DNA of 47,489 bases from Pelargonium nanum (lineage: Eukaryota; Streptophyta; Magnoliopsida; Geraniales; Geraniaceae): the NCBI GenBank assembly GCA_036897485.1, contig JAYMTF010000171.1, positions 1 through 47,489 on the forward strand, written 5' to 3'. Positions 11,200 to 21,479 of the stretch are shown one piece after another (position 1 is the stretch's first letter; each line of letters begins with the position of its first letter). Under the pieces are notes generated by a model. The model did no database searches. It was not told the origin of the DNA and saw only the letters and a list, made by a program, of their open reading frames with translations. Position numbers and translations under genes: made by a program.

Positions 11200-12318
11200 T
11201 ATTGGATCTTATAATCTCTATATATATTGTTGACAATTTTACCCAATTACTTTTATTTTCAACTCTGATCAGCCCCACAAAGCCCCTAAGATATTGTGTT
11301 ACATCCGAACGCATTCTTGGTATTTTTTTGGATCCAATTGTAAGGAGCGACCCGGTTCACCAATTTGGATAAGTAGACAGATAAAAAAAAGAAAGTCATA
11401 GAAATAATGCATATTGTTTGTTATAGAAAAAAAAAAGAATTTTTTTTTTTTGTAGAAACAAAAAATAACTGTTTTTGTGACAAAACAAAAGTAAACAAAA
11501 TTTGAAGTCTATTTTTTAAAATATTGATAGTAAAAGTAAAAGTAAAATGAATTTTTTTAGTACTTATATAAAAGTCTACTTTTAAATGATAAAAACCATC
11601 ATTCTCTATCTAAATTTCTATATTTTTATAAGAACAGTCAACATTTGTGGTAAAAACATCGGTTTTTCATATTCAAAAATCTACTTATATGATAAAGGTC
11701 AGTTGTTCATACATCAATAAGGGTATGTCTGAAAAATCATTTTATTTCTCATTTTACTTCTACTTATATATGTCTGGGAAAAGCAAACAAATATTCTTGT
11801 AAAACATCAATAATTTGTTAGGCAATATAAATAAAAATCACATTATAAGCAAACATGTATATCAAATTTTATATCATATTATTGACTTATGTCATAACAT
11901 ATATACAAGAGGGAGTGTCAAGGTTTTAGCTATTTAGAAGGGTTACCAAACAAGCCCTAAGTCCAACCAACCAACAAACCGGGGAATCGAATTTGATAAT
12001 ATTTTATAGGCATATGCAATTATTTTTCTGCCTGCTGGGAATATTTTTATTTTTTTGTCTTATTATATACTTTTGTTTAAAACTTTCAAAATGACAAGAA
12101 TATTATAAATATAATTGGCTGTAGCACTACCTTAACGGTGTTGGGTTAGGTATCAACTAATCTATTGGTACGTGACGACAAATATTATTATATTCTGTAA
12201 TTAAATCATATAATAAGACATGTGGTCTTTGTTTTGTATAACATTTTTGTCATAAAAAGTTGGCCCAATTTTTTAATTTCACATATTTGTACTATACTGG
12301 AAACCCAAAATATATAAT
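11200..12318. other. AT-rich intergenic spacer between A and B
   Basis: No gene, RNA or clear repeat boundary was recognised; many A and T homopolymers. Confidence 0.5.
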
Positions 12319-15193
12319 TTAGTATATAATATCACTAACATTACTGTGTTTCTTGTCAAGACGTTGCCTTCTACTCATGTTTGGGAGCTTTGTATCAACA
12401 TCAGGAGGACTGTTGATTACCTTTTTGTCTTCTTTTCCGAGTGGGAGCTTTGTTTTCTTGTCAAAAATACTCGGCCCGAAAGTTGACATGAAAAAAGCAG
12501 AAAGGAAGGAAAGTATCGACGACAAGAAGAGAATGACTGGAACAGTAGCAAGTAGCACGATAGGTAAAATAAGCTGCAACTGTCCATCAAGCATAAGAGA
12601 TAGGGCGGTGCAAAATGCTACCATCATTGTTGTTATAGAGAAAAAAAGAGCGAACAAGCCTATCATGAATTTTCTTGGTAATCTTAGGAGGTAATCTTCT
12701 TACGTGAATCTTGATAGAAGTATGTCTAAAAATACCAAAACAGAAGTTGTGGACGAATAAAGAGACAACGCATCACAGATGATAAAAATTTTGAACAAAA
12801 ATTTCTCTAAAAATAGTGGAAATCCTGATTCTTGATTGTTACCGCCAGGGACAGTAAAGGCGGCCGCAAACATAATAGTAACAATCAATGTCCCAACAAC
12901 TGATGAAGATTGAGCTGTTTGTTGCATTGACGTCTCTGCAACTTCCATCAATTTTGCATGACTTGTAGTAAATAATTGACGAGGTGTTAAATTATCCATG
13001 TTCAACTCTTCTCTGTACCGAGGCTGCACCACCTTCAACACCTCCTGTAATGAGAATATGTAAATTTTCATTAAATATTAACAAGACAATTACCTTGATC
13101 ATACGTTAAGGTTAGTGTTAGTGTACCTTATACCATTGAAGCTCTCTTTGCATTATCAAAACTGGGTTCGAGGTGCGGTCAAGTATGGAGAGAGATCCCA
13201 TTTTTGCGGCCAAATGCAATATGTTATTTTTGTCGTGGTCAACATATGAAAGCAGTGAATCCTTTTGTTTATCTGTAACTCCATATATGAGGTTGAACAC
13301 TTTTACTTGGCGATTTTCAACTGCAAGCCAGAATATGTATCTACTCATGTCTTTGGATTCCATAACATTGGGATTGGCTTTAAGCATCTCAATGATGAAT
13401 TCAATAATCCCATTTTTCGCAGCATTCATCAGGACACTATAAACAATTTCCTGGAAGGTATGGATGGGTAAAGTTGACAACTCGGCACATACCAACCGGA
13501 GAAAGTGACGGGCTTCATCAACCAATCTCTGATCATCATTTGACACATTCTGGAGACCTAGTCCAGTAGTAAATCACCAATTAACATTAAACAAAACAGA
13601 AACATTTTTAGGAATTTCAAAGAACAAATGGAGAACAATTTTCAACCAAGTGTTTACAGAAAGAACCTAGTAGATTGTGCACAATGTTGGAAAATTTCCT
13701 CAATTTTGCCAACCACCAGTTGAATGTGATTACCCCTAATCAGACAAATTAAATCAGAAAAGAGGGTCTAATCAATTAAATTCACCATTTTTGGTATATA
13801 AATATATAATGCTTTCACCTGATTTATGAAGTCCTTTTTCCTTGTGCATAGCAGAAAACCTATTAGCCAATGCGTGTATGGGGTATGTCTCACCCATACG
13901 TTGTTGAAGAAGATGTGGGAATTTCTTCACAAGTTCTGAAGCTATATCTATATGGCATATAGATATAGATGAGAATATATAAGACGAAACTATCAAATAA
14001 TGTTCAGTATGATTTTACTGGTACTTACCAAAAAATTTGGCATTGATACAATTTATAAGAAAAGTGACACCCTCAATGTCGTACTTGTCCTTGTCCTCGT
14101 CCTCGTCCTGGTCCTCGTACTTGTCAATCAGACACTCTATATTGGTGACATGGTAAAGAAAATAAGTTGTATCCTTGAAGCCTTTGGCACTCGCAATTGT
14201 TATTGGGTGTCTACCGTAAGCTTGACGGTAAGGCAACATGGGATTCTTTGAAACCATGAGCTTTAGCAGGTGGAGCATACTCTGATGTTTGGATTTTGCG
14301 GCAAGAGCAAGAGCTGTGTAACCATCTCTGTCTTCTATTTCCAGATCATCTATTGTCATTTTATCAACGATTTTTTGTGCAATGTCTATGTGATCACAAT
14401 CTATTGCATAATGAAGAGCTGTTCGGTCTCTAGGAAACGCTTTCAATCTCACTGCCTCAGGCTGAGAAGCAAGTAAAGTTTCCATACTTGTCCAGTCCCC
14501 TTCCTTGGTAGCTCTGATAAATTGCTCATAGTCTTGACGACCGGAACCTGTTTTATTGAGACACGTCACATACAATAAATCATCATATACATATATGATA
14601 TACATACATATATCTCTACTTCTTATGACATAGGTAAAAAATATACTTCTTCATCATTACAGAACTAAGGAATAAAAATTGTTGTATAAGTGACTTTTGC
14701 AGGTCATAAGTGTTACCAAACAAGGTCAAATAGTTACGTACATACCTCTGTGAGTGTCATCCTCAATTTCGGAGTCAGAACTATCAAGTGATAGTTCCCT
14801 TGCCATGGTACTCTCCCAAAGGCGACGTCGTACCTCACGGGTTTCAGACTCCTGATTATGATGACTTGATGTTTGATCATTCCTATTTAGTAACCTCAAG
14901 AGATCCCAAGCGTCCTTGGCTGATTTAAGTTTACCAATTTTGGAAAGAAAATGTGGGCCACATGACATCTGAATGGCATGTAATGCCAATGCATTCCTTC
15001 TCTTCCAACTCTTACCCTTATCATCTGATGACCTTCTGCTACTAATTTCTTCTTCTTCTTCTTCTTCTTCTTCGTCATCAATAACATTCCAAAGATTTTG
15101 ACCCAGTAGATACATTTCCATGCAATTACTCCAAATGTCATAGTTGTTAATGCTACGGTCAAGAACTATAGGAACTACTGAATATTCTGCCAT
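12319..15193 (-). pseudogene. Ankyrin-PGG protein B with Gag-like N-terminus; premature stop in the membrane domain
   Basis: Exons: 15193-14746, 14547-14029, 13947-13819, 13735-13667, 13557-13127, 13044-12319; phases agree. Residues 1-115 are Gag-like (NYDIWSNCMEMYLLGQNLW, later KSAKDAWDLLRL) with a nine-Glu run between the halves. Ankyrin-like repeats and a second acidic run (YEDQDEDEDKDKYD) follow, then the WW exon (ITFNWWLAKLRKF), more ankyrin-like sequence, and the PGG motif FTVPGGNNQESG. After the second membrane helix an in-frame TAA at 12702-12700 stops the protein at 646 aa. Beyond it the same frame stays open and homologous (RLPRKFMIGLFALFFSITT and on to STFGPSIFDK), so this is one new stop in an otherwise conserved exon. 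It could be a young pseudogene, or a truncated two-helix protein if transcripts survive. Confidence 0.75.
15047..15073. repeat. (TTC)n trinucleotide repeat coding a Glu run in gene B
   Basis: Nine TTC units on the plus strand, read as GAA on the minus strand, encode the acidic linker between the two Gag-like halves of protein B. Confidence 0.9.
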
Positions 15194-15220
15194 TCTTTCC
15201 CTGTTGCAATGACACACCCT

Positions 15221-15228
15221 TTTATATA
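15221..15228 (-). promoter_or_regulatory. Candidate TATA box of gene B, very close to the ATG
   Basis: TATATAAA on the minus strand, followed by AGGG, ends 28 bp upstream of the ATG at 15193. Plant transcription normally starts 25-35 bp below a TATA box, so the mRNA leader would be nearly absent. Confidence 0.5.
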
Positions 15229-15486
15229 CACTAGTTGTTGTCCCGTGCATTGCACTGTATATGCAATCAGGGCCGGGCACCTCAATGTTTTCAGAGAACT
15301 AAAGCGAAATTATATCTTGAGACCTTTTCGTCTTTGAAAATTAAAAATTTAAGGTTATGTTTCGAAACTTGAATTTAAAATATTATTTATCAAATCTATA
15401 TAATATATACTATAAAGAAAAGGTACATTTTAGTTGCACAACATATATGTCATTCTCAGAAAAGGTTTCACAGATGAACAGAGACG

Positions 15487-16285
15487 AGGGTCCAAAACAG
15501 GTACGATTTTGATTTGTTTATTGATTTGTCGATACATATGTTCGATGTAAGCGTATACTGTGAAATTGTGGTGGCTGCAGGGTTCTGAATGTTACTTATA
15601 TATTTGCTTTACACATACAAGCATTACACAAATAACATATGAGCACAATGCTGGTGATCTCCTGAGTACTTTTACATTGATGATATAATGTATATTTTGT
15701 GAGTGAAATGATTTCTGAAAGATTATATTATATGTGGCACACATATACAATAGTTGGGAGGAAAGGAAGAGAATGTTTTTATCAGCAGGTACTGTTTAAT
15801 TTAGCAGGACACAATAATTATGCTTTTACAAGTATTGGGTGTTATGTTTTGTAGGTTGAAGAAACTGTCAAGCTTATAATTTTTTTAATTAATATCCTTA
15901 GAAACTATAGATCAAAACAACCATAAAAACAACTTTTGGAAGATACAAAACTAAACTGTCTAGTTCATAAATTATTTTAATATCCTTAGAAGCTAATTAA
16001 AGATCATAGACAGCCATACAATCAACTAAACTATGAAGATCAGTGTCTTATAATTTGTTCAAGCAGATAATAAATTCAGATAAAAAAAATGTAGGTGTAC
16101 TATATGCCCATGAATTCTCATGATATCTATAGTAGAGTTAACTATATACATGTATGGACAATTTAAGTTTATCATTCATCAACTCAACTGTGGAAGAAGT
16201 TTAATCTCTTTAAATGGCTCAAATACAACAGAATTACTGATATACGTACCCTTTTCTTTTTAGTATGACTCGGGTATTTTATGAT
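15487..16285 (+). repeat. Duplicated copy of oxygenase intron 2 segment
   Basis: From about 15591 this matches oxygenase intron 2 (5406-6150) in order and orientation, with small indels. The first ~100 bp (TGATTTGTTTATTGATTTG, then CTGTGAAATTGTGGTGGCTG) instead match 17630-17700 and are not found in the oxygenase gene here. The copy has no exon sequence and sits between genes B and C. Confidence 0.85.
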
Positions 16286-16337
16286 ATTCTTGAGTTGACT
16301 AGGAGCTTGATGAATGTTTCTTTTGTTTTCATTAGGT

Positions 16338-16512
16338 GTTTTCATTAGGAGGACTGCGAATCGGGCGGCTCATACATTGGCTAGGTCCTCGTTGCCTTTA
16401 TCAAGCTGGGAGGTGTGGGTTGGGGATCAACCCACGCACTCCCTCGATTCAGTCTATGTTATCTAGCGTTTGATTCAACAAAAGTTCTACTTTTGAGTTT
16501 TGAAAAAAAAAA
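16338..16512 (+). mobile_element. LINE 3'-end fragment (RNase H tail plus poly-A)
   Basis: 16338-16466 reads FIRRTANRAAHTLARSSLP and continues to a TAG stop. This is the conserved C-terminal end of RNase H in plant LINEs. About 35 bp after the stop lies an A-run (16502-16512). The 5' part is missing, and an immediate CATTAGGTGTTTTCATTAGG duplication breaks the frame upstream. Confidence 0.7.
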
Positions 16513-16745
16513 GCAATTTAACTATAATACAAAATATATACTTACAGGATTATAATCAGCTATAGGCTGCAGGATGTGGATGAACAATGTTAATGACGGA
16601 CCATAACTAGGATTATAATCAGCAACAAAAGAAATTAAGCAATAGAGATGGTAAGTGTTTTGTTTTTTCTTTTTTTCATCATTCTTTATATATAGATGGA
16701 GCTCAGCCTGCAGTGGTTGCCAGGATTGTGAACAAGTAACCTTCG
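16475..16745 (+). repeat. Flanking repeat shared with the upstream region of gene C
   Basis: AAGCAATTTAACTATAATAC, GGCTGCAGGATGTGGATGAA and GTGGTTGCCAGGATTGTGAA occur here and, in the same order, at 21210-21475. The two stretches are a diverged duplication of about 260 bp. This copy lies about 1.3 kb upstream of gene B and the other about 0.3 kb upstream of gene C. Confidence 0.85.
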
Positions 16746-16983
16746 AGGAAATGCATATACAGATTAGTTTATGAATAATGTTAAACTAATAGGGTAGGCA
16801 ATGACAAGAGGCCCTTAATGAAAGACTTAGTCCCGTGTCTCCATTCTGCCAAGTATGTACCAACCAACGACTAATTGATAGTCTTATGATGAATTGTCAA
16901 CAAAATAAAAAGGCAATTTTTTTTTTCGGCTTTTGGCATTGTGATAATAGTTACTGTTAGCTACAGTTGATCAGGGTAAGAAT

Positions 16984-17157
16984 ATGGCTGCATCATTGTC
17001 TTGCTCTTGCTCTCCTTGTGCCTTGCTTGGAAATTTTCAAAATGGGGGAAGCTCATTGAAAATAGTTCCAGGAGTTAATGTGGTTCTTGGCTCCTTGCAA
17101 AGATTTTTCTTGTTTCACTCATCTTTTTATTTTAGATCTAGAGCTGAACATTTGTAA
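16984..17157 (+). other. Orphan ORF of 57 codons resembling a plastid transit peptide exon
   Basis: The ORF begins MAASLSCSCSPCALLGNFQN and continues GGSSLKIVPGVNVVLGSLQ. It is Ser/Cys/Ala-rich, lacks acidic residues in its first 40 positions, and looks like the first exon of a chloroplast-targeted protein. No following exon was recognised. It may be a captured gene fragment or chance. Confidence 0.3.
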
Positions 17158-17629
17158 GCATGCACGAATTGTCAAGATGAGTGTGAAAACAAGAAAATTC
17201 TTGTTTTCTATACCTCTTTTTTCAACCTGAGCTTGGATATTTCCCTTAGGCCTTGTTTGGGAACATCAATCACTCTCCTCCAACTTCCTTTTGACAGTCC
17301 CACAAAAGATACATGAATTTTGTTTGCTAATGTGAGCAGCCATAGACATTCTGTAAATTTTCTCTTACAAAACTCATGTTGGAACTCAATTTCCACAAAA
17401 ACAAAATAGTTACTGCGAAAATCAAAAGGTCTGTTGATAAAGATCAACTCTGATTTGGCCCTTACTTTTTACTTGAGAAATGACATCAACATGTCCCTCA
17501 ACCAAAACAAATCACCAACCAAAATCATCAAAAATATTATGTTACAAAACTAAACAACACAAGAATATCAGCAACCAAAATAATCATTGTTAGTTTACAC
17601 ATATTGATTGTTTAGATCAATACTCGTTG

Positions 17630-17775
17630 TGATTTATTTGTTGATTTCTCGATATATATGTTTGATGTAAGTGTATACTGTGAAATTGTGGTGGCTGGGT
17701 TCTGCATATTACTTACATACTTGGTTTACACATTCAAGCAATGCACACTAGCTAATAACATGAGCACAATGCTGA
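17630..17775 (+). repeat. Short third copy of the duplicated oxygenase-intron/flank segment
   Basis: Matches 15510-15655, including CTGTGAAATTGTGGTGGCTG and the GAGCACAATGCTG landmark. It sits just downstream of the 3' end of gene C. Confidence 0.8.
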
Positions 17776-17905
17776 ATCTCTGGCTTTTCTGCAAAACGTT
17801 CTCCCACCACCAGCAGTTAAATTTGGGCTAATAATCTCAAAACCCGATTTAACAATAATAATACAAAACATGCACCTTCATCAAAAGCCTACACAAATTT
17901 GCAAA

Positions 17906-20900
17906 CTACACAATTTCTTCAACAATATATGGGCTGTACATTATGCTCTTGTCTTCTTTCTTGTTGGGGAGTTCCATATCAACCCTTGATGAATTGTTCA
18001 TCATCCTATCTTCTTCTTCGTTCCAACTGATCTGTTCTGTATCCACATTTGACCCATTATTTATTATGTCATCGTCTTCTTTCTTGATTGAGAGTTTTGT
18101 ATCAACACTCATTTGCTTGCATTCTTTTTTCAGCGGGGACTTTGTACTCTTGTCAAAAATGCTTGGTCCGAAAGTAGACATATACATCTCTCTAAGAAGG
18201 GGAAATATCGAGGACAAGAAAAGAATGATGGGAACACATGCTAGAAACACAATTGGTAAAATGAATTGTAACTGCTCATCGATCATGAGAGCTAGGGCTG
18301 CACAAAACGATACCATCATGGTTGTTATAGAGAAAGAAAGAGTGACAAGACCTATCATTAACTTTCGCGGTAACCTTAGGAGAAAATCATCTTCAGCATA
18401 GCGCGACGTGAGAATTCCCAAAAACACCAAAACTGAAGTGGTAGACGAATAGAGAGATAGCGCATCACATATCATAAAGATCTTGAAAAGAACTTTTCTC
18501 GCTAGTAATGGTATGCCCGTATCTTGGTTGTTACCACCAGGAAGTGTGAAGGCTGCAGCGAACATGACAGTAACAATGAGAGCCCCAACAACAGTCGAAG
18601 ATTGAGCTATATCTTTCATGGCTTTCTCTCCAGCATCGATCAATTGTTTATGGGATTCAGAAAATAACTGACGAGGTGTTAGCATCTCTTTGTTCAAATC
18701 TTCCCTATATCGAGGTTTGGCCACATCCCAAACTTCCTGCAATACACAAATTCACTTATTACTCTTATTTGTGCTCATTCTAAACTAATTAATTATCTGG
18801 ACTTAAAATCTTGATTCTCTAAGAAAAATACAAATGTAAATCTTACAATTCTGAAGAAAGCTAAATATAATTTGAATTACCATAAACCATTGTAGTTCTC
18901 TTTGCATTTGCAGAGCTGGACCTGATGTGCGATCAAGTACAGAGGAAGGTGCCAACTGTGCCGCCAAATGTAAAATGTTATTTTTGTCTTTGTTGTCATA
19001 TGATAGGAATGAATCCTTGTCTTCAATAACCCAATATATGAGGCTGAAAACATTTTCTTGACGGTTTTCAACTGCATGCCAAAATATGCCTTTACCCTTT
19101 CTTTCAACATCGAGAAATTTGGGATTAGCTTTAACCATCTCTGTAATGAACTCAACAGTTCCGTTTTTTGCAGCTTCAACCATGGCTTCACAAACAATTT
19201 CTGTCTGCGTTTTGATATCGAAAGTTGACATCTTGGCACAAACCAATTCCAGAAATGCCTTGGCTTGATCATGTACCGATTTCTCAGCATTATCTCTTGA
19301 CCGAATAGGCACTCCTGATCAGATAAATCATGAAAATAAAAAGGCATTTTAGGAATTACATGAAGAGGAAAAGGAGCAAACAATCACTACAAGAATTGCA
19401 GCTTTAAGAGATTGTCAAAATCCGTCTCCCATAGCAAATTCCGTCTCTTAAAAATGTGCAGTCTATGACTTGTTTTAGGAGATGGCGAAACCCAAACTAT
19501 ATTTACTTAGGAGAGGGGCTTAACTAAATTGTCTTCTATAGCCAACTTTCTTGTAATGAATTTTTAAGGGGAAAACAAAAACAGAGCAAATGAGTGAGTA
19601 CCTAGTAGATGGTGGACATATTCCATGTATTTCTGATATTTTGGCACCCACCAGTTGAGTTTGAACAGACCTAATCACATAAATGAGATGATGAGATATG
19701 GATATGCAAGTATATATGTTTCTTTGTTCTTGTAAGTGCACAAACGGATCTTGTTGCAGAGTGAATCAACAGCTGGGTCTCCGTTTGTGCACACACATTT
19801 GACATAGATATGCAGTAACTAATATAAACTTACTAATTGATTTCTTATGCCCACTTGAATACTGGAGAGTAGAAAACATTTTAGCCAACGCATGTACCGG
19901 GTAAATTTCCCCATTATCTTGCTTAAGAATGTCAGGAAATTTCTCAACAAGCTCCGAAGCTATATCTGTTGCACAATTTATAGTAAGCAGTGTAGAAAAA
20001 ATTTGAAAAAAAAAACAGCTTAGGACTTATTTTTGGTTGATCTTACCAAATAATTTGCTGTTAATACAGTTGATAAGAAGGTGAACACCAGCATAGCCGT
20101 TCTCTGGTCTTAAGATATTTGTATCAGTGACACTGTAAAGATAACGAGTTGTATCTATGAAGCCTTTCCAAGAAGCAATTACCACTGGAATTCTGTGCTC
20201 ATCTTTTCCAATTGTTGGCAATTTTGCATTCTTTGACACCATCATCTGTAGCAGCTTCAAAACATTGGGATGGCTATAATTTGATGCACGCGCAAAAGCT
20301 GTGTAACCACTCTCATCTTGTATTTCCAGATCATTTTCTGTCATTTGCTCCACCAACCACTCTGCAATTGTAAAGTTTGCTTCTTTTATTACCTGATGAA
20401 GAGCAGTCTTGCCTCCGGGAAACATTGGCGCTCCCAAGCATGGTCGCGGGTGAGATTCAAGAAACTCTTGCATACTCCTCAAGTCCTCTTCCATTGTAGC
20501 TCTGATAAATGGATCAGTATCCGAGTCAGCCTCAGATTCGCTACTAGACTCGCTATCAGATTGATCAACGAGTGGTTTCTCGACCAATTCCAATTCAGGC
20601 TGTGGATTGATGTTGATTGATTTCAAGCTAGACCAAGCTTCCTTGGCTGATTCAAGTGTACCAATTTTGAAAACAATGGCTCTAGTGCATGACATGTGAA
20701 TGGCATGTAGTACCAAAGCATTCTTTTTCCTCCAACTCTTGGTATTACTACTAGATGATTCATTTGCTTCCAATAATGTACTACTAGCTTTCTCTTCTTC
20801 TTTTTCTTCTTCTTCTTCAATAACGTCCCACAGATCTTGACTCAATAAATACATTTTCATCCAACTACTCCAAATATCGTAGTTAGTACCGTCAAGATAT

Positions 20901-20926
20901 TCAGGAACTACTCGATTATCTGCCAT
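17906..20926 (-). CDS. Ankyrin-PGG protein C with Gag-like N-terminus, intact, 781 aa
   Basis: Exons: 20926-20047, 19965-19834, 19670-19602, 19314-18881, 18736-17906; phases 1,1,1,0 agree. Residues 1-110 resemble copia Gag: VPEYLDGTNYDIWSSWMKMY, LLSQDLWDVIE, an E/K-rich linker, then RKKNALVLHAIHMSC and ESAKEAWSSLK. A Ser/Asp-rich stretch leads to ankyrin-like repeats at about 143-340. A WW exon (LFKLNWWVPKYQKYMEYVHH) follows, then more ankyrin-like repeats (about 365-490, NNILHLAAQLAPSSVL). The PGG domain begins near 540 (FAAAFTLPGGNNQDTG) with four predicted membrane helices. The cytosolic tail has repeated VDxEL/KKED blocks. Domain order fits the ACD6/ITN1-like family, which acts in defence and stress signalling at membranes; the Gag-like start does not belong to that textbook layout. 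This is the only undamaged member of the cluster. Confidence 0.88.
19385..19558. mobile_element. CACTA-type MITE in gene C intron 3
   Basis: A 174-bp insertion begins CACTACAAGAA and ends with the complement of CATTACAAGAA, flanked by AAT on both sides (19382-19384 and 19559-19561). CACTA ends and a 3-bp target duplication are diagnostic of EnSpm/CACTA non-autonomous elements. It lies within the intron between the WW exon and the second ankyrin exon. Confidence 0.85.
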
Positions 20927-21059
20927 ATTTTCGATCCCCTGAATACATATTGAACAAACGAAATCGGATATTGAAACTTGAATTGCACATATATTCGAGC
21001 TATAATTGAGAATTAACCAGCGATATTTACCAAGCTTAAGAATATTGAATCACTGAAGT

Positions 21060-21200
21060 CACTACAAGAAAATACAAGTCTTGCGAGGGACTTTGCGAGG
21101 AAAAATGTCCCTCTAACTAAATTTTGCGAGTGATTTTACAAGGACAGTCGCGAGTAAGATAATCACTACTAAAATCTCTTGCGAAAGACACTTTAAGTTT
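21060..21200. mobile_element. Truncated CACTA-type MITE upstream of gene C
   Basis: It starts with CACTACAAGAAAAT and contains repeated GCGAG words, as in plant CACTA MITEs. The far terminal repeat is degraded (TTTTCTGTAA-like near 21200) and no target duplication is visible. Confidence 0.5.
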
Positions 21201-21209
21201 TCTGTAAAT

Positions 21210-21475
21210 CAAAAAATAACAATATAGGAAAGCAATTTAACTATAATACATAAGGTATACTTACAGTGAAAGTAAATAAGAGTAGCTATAGGCTGCAGGA
21301 TGTGGATGAACAATGTTAATTACGGACCTTAATTGGGATTATAATCAGTAACAAAAGTGATTAAGCAAGAGATCGTAAGTGTTTTTTTTTTTTTTCTTCT
21401 TTTGATCATGCTTTATAGAGCTCAGTGGTTGCCAGGATTGTGAATAAGAAACCTTCGAGGAAATGCAATTCAAAC
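21210..21475 (+). repeat. Flanking repeat, copy upstream of gene C
   Basis: Partner of 16475-16745. Shared order of words and similar T-runs support a segmental duplication. Confidence 0.85.
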
Positions 21476-21479
21476 AGGG

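Noticed and set aside
17208-17447. 79-codon minus-strand frame
   Set aside because: No family motif, no splice partners, and it crosses repeat-like sequence (GGCCTTGTTTGGGAAC).
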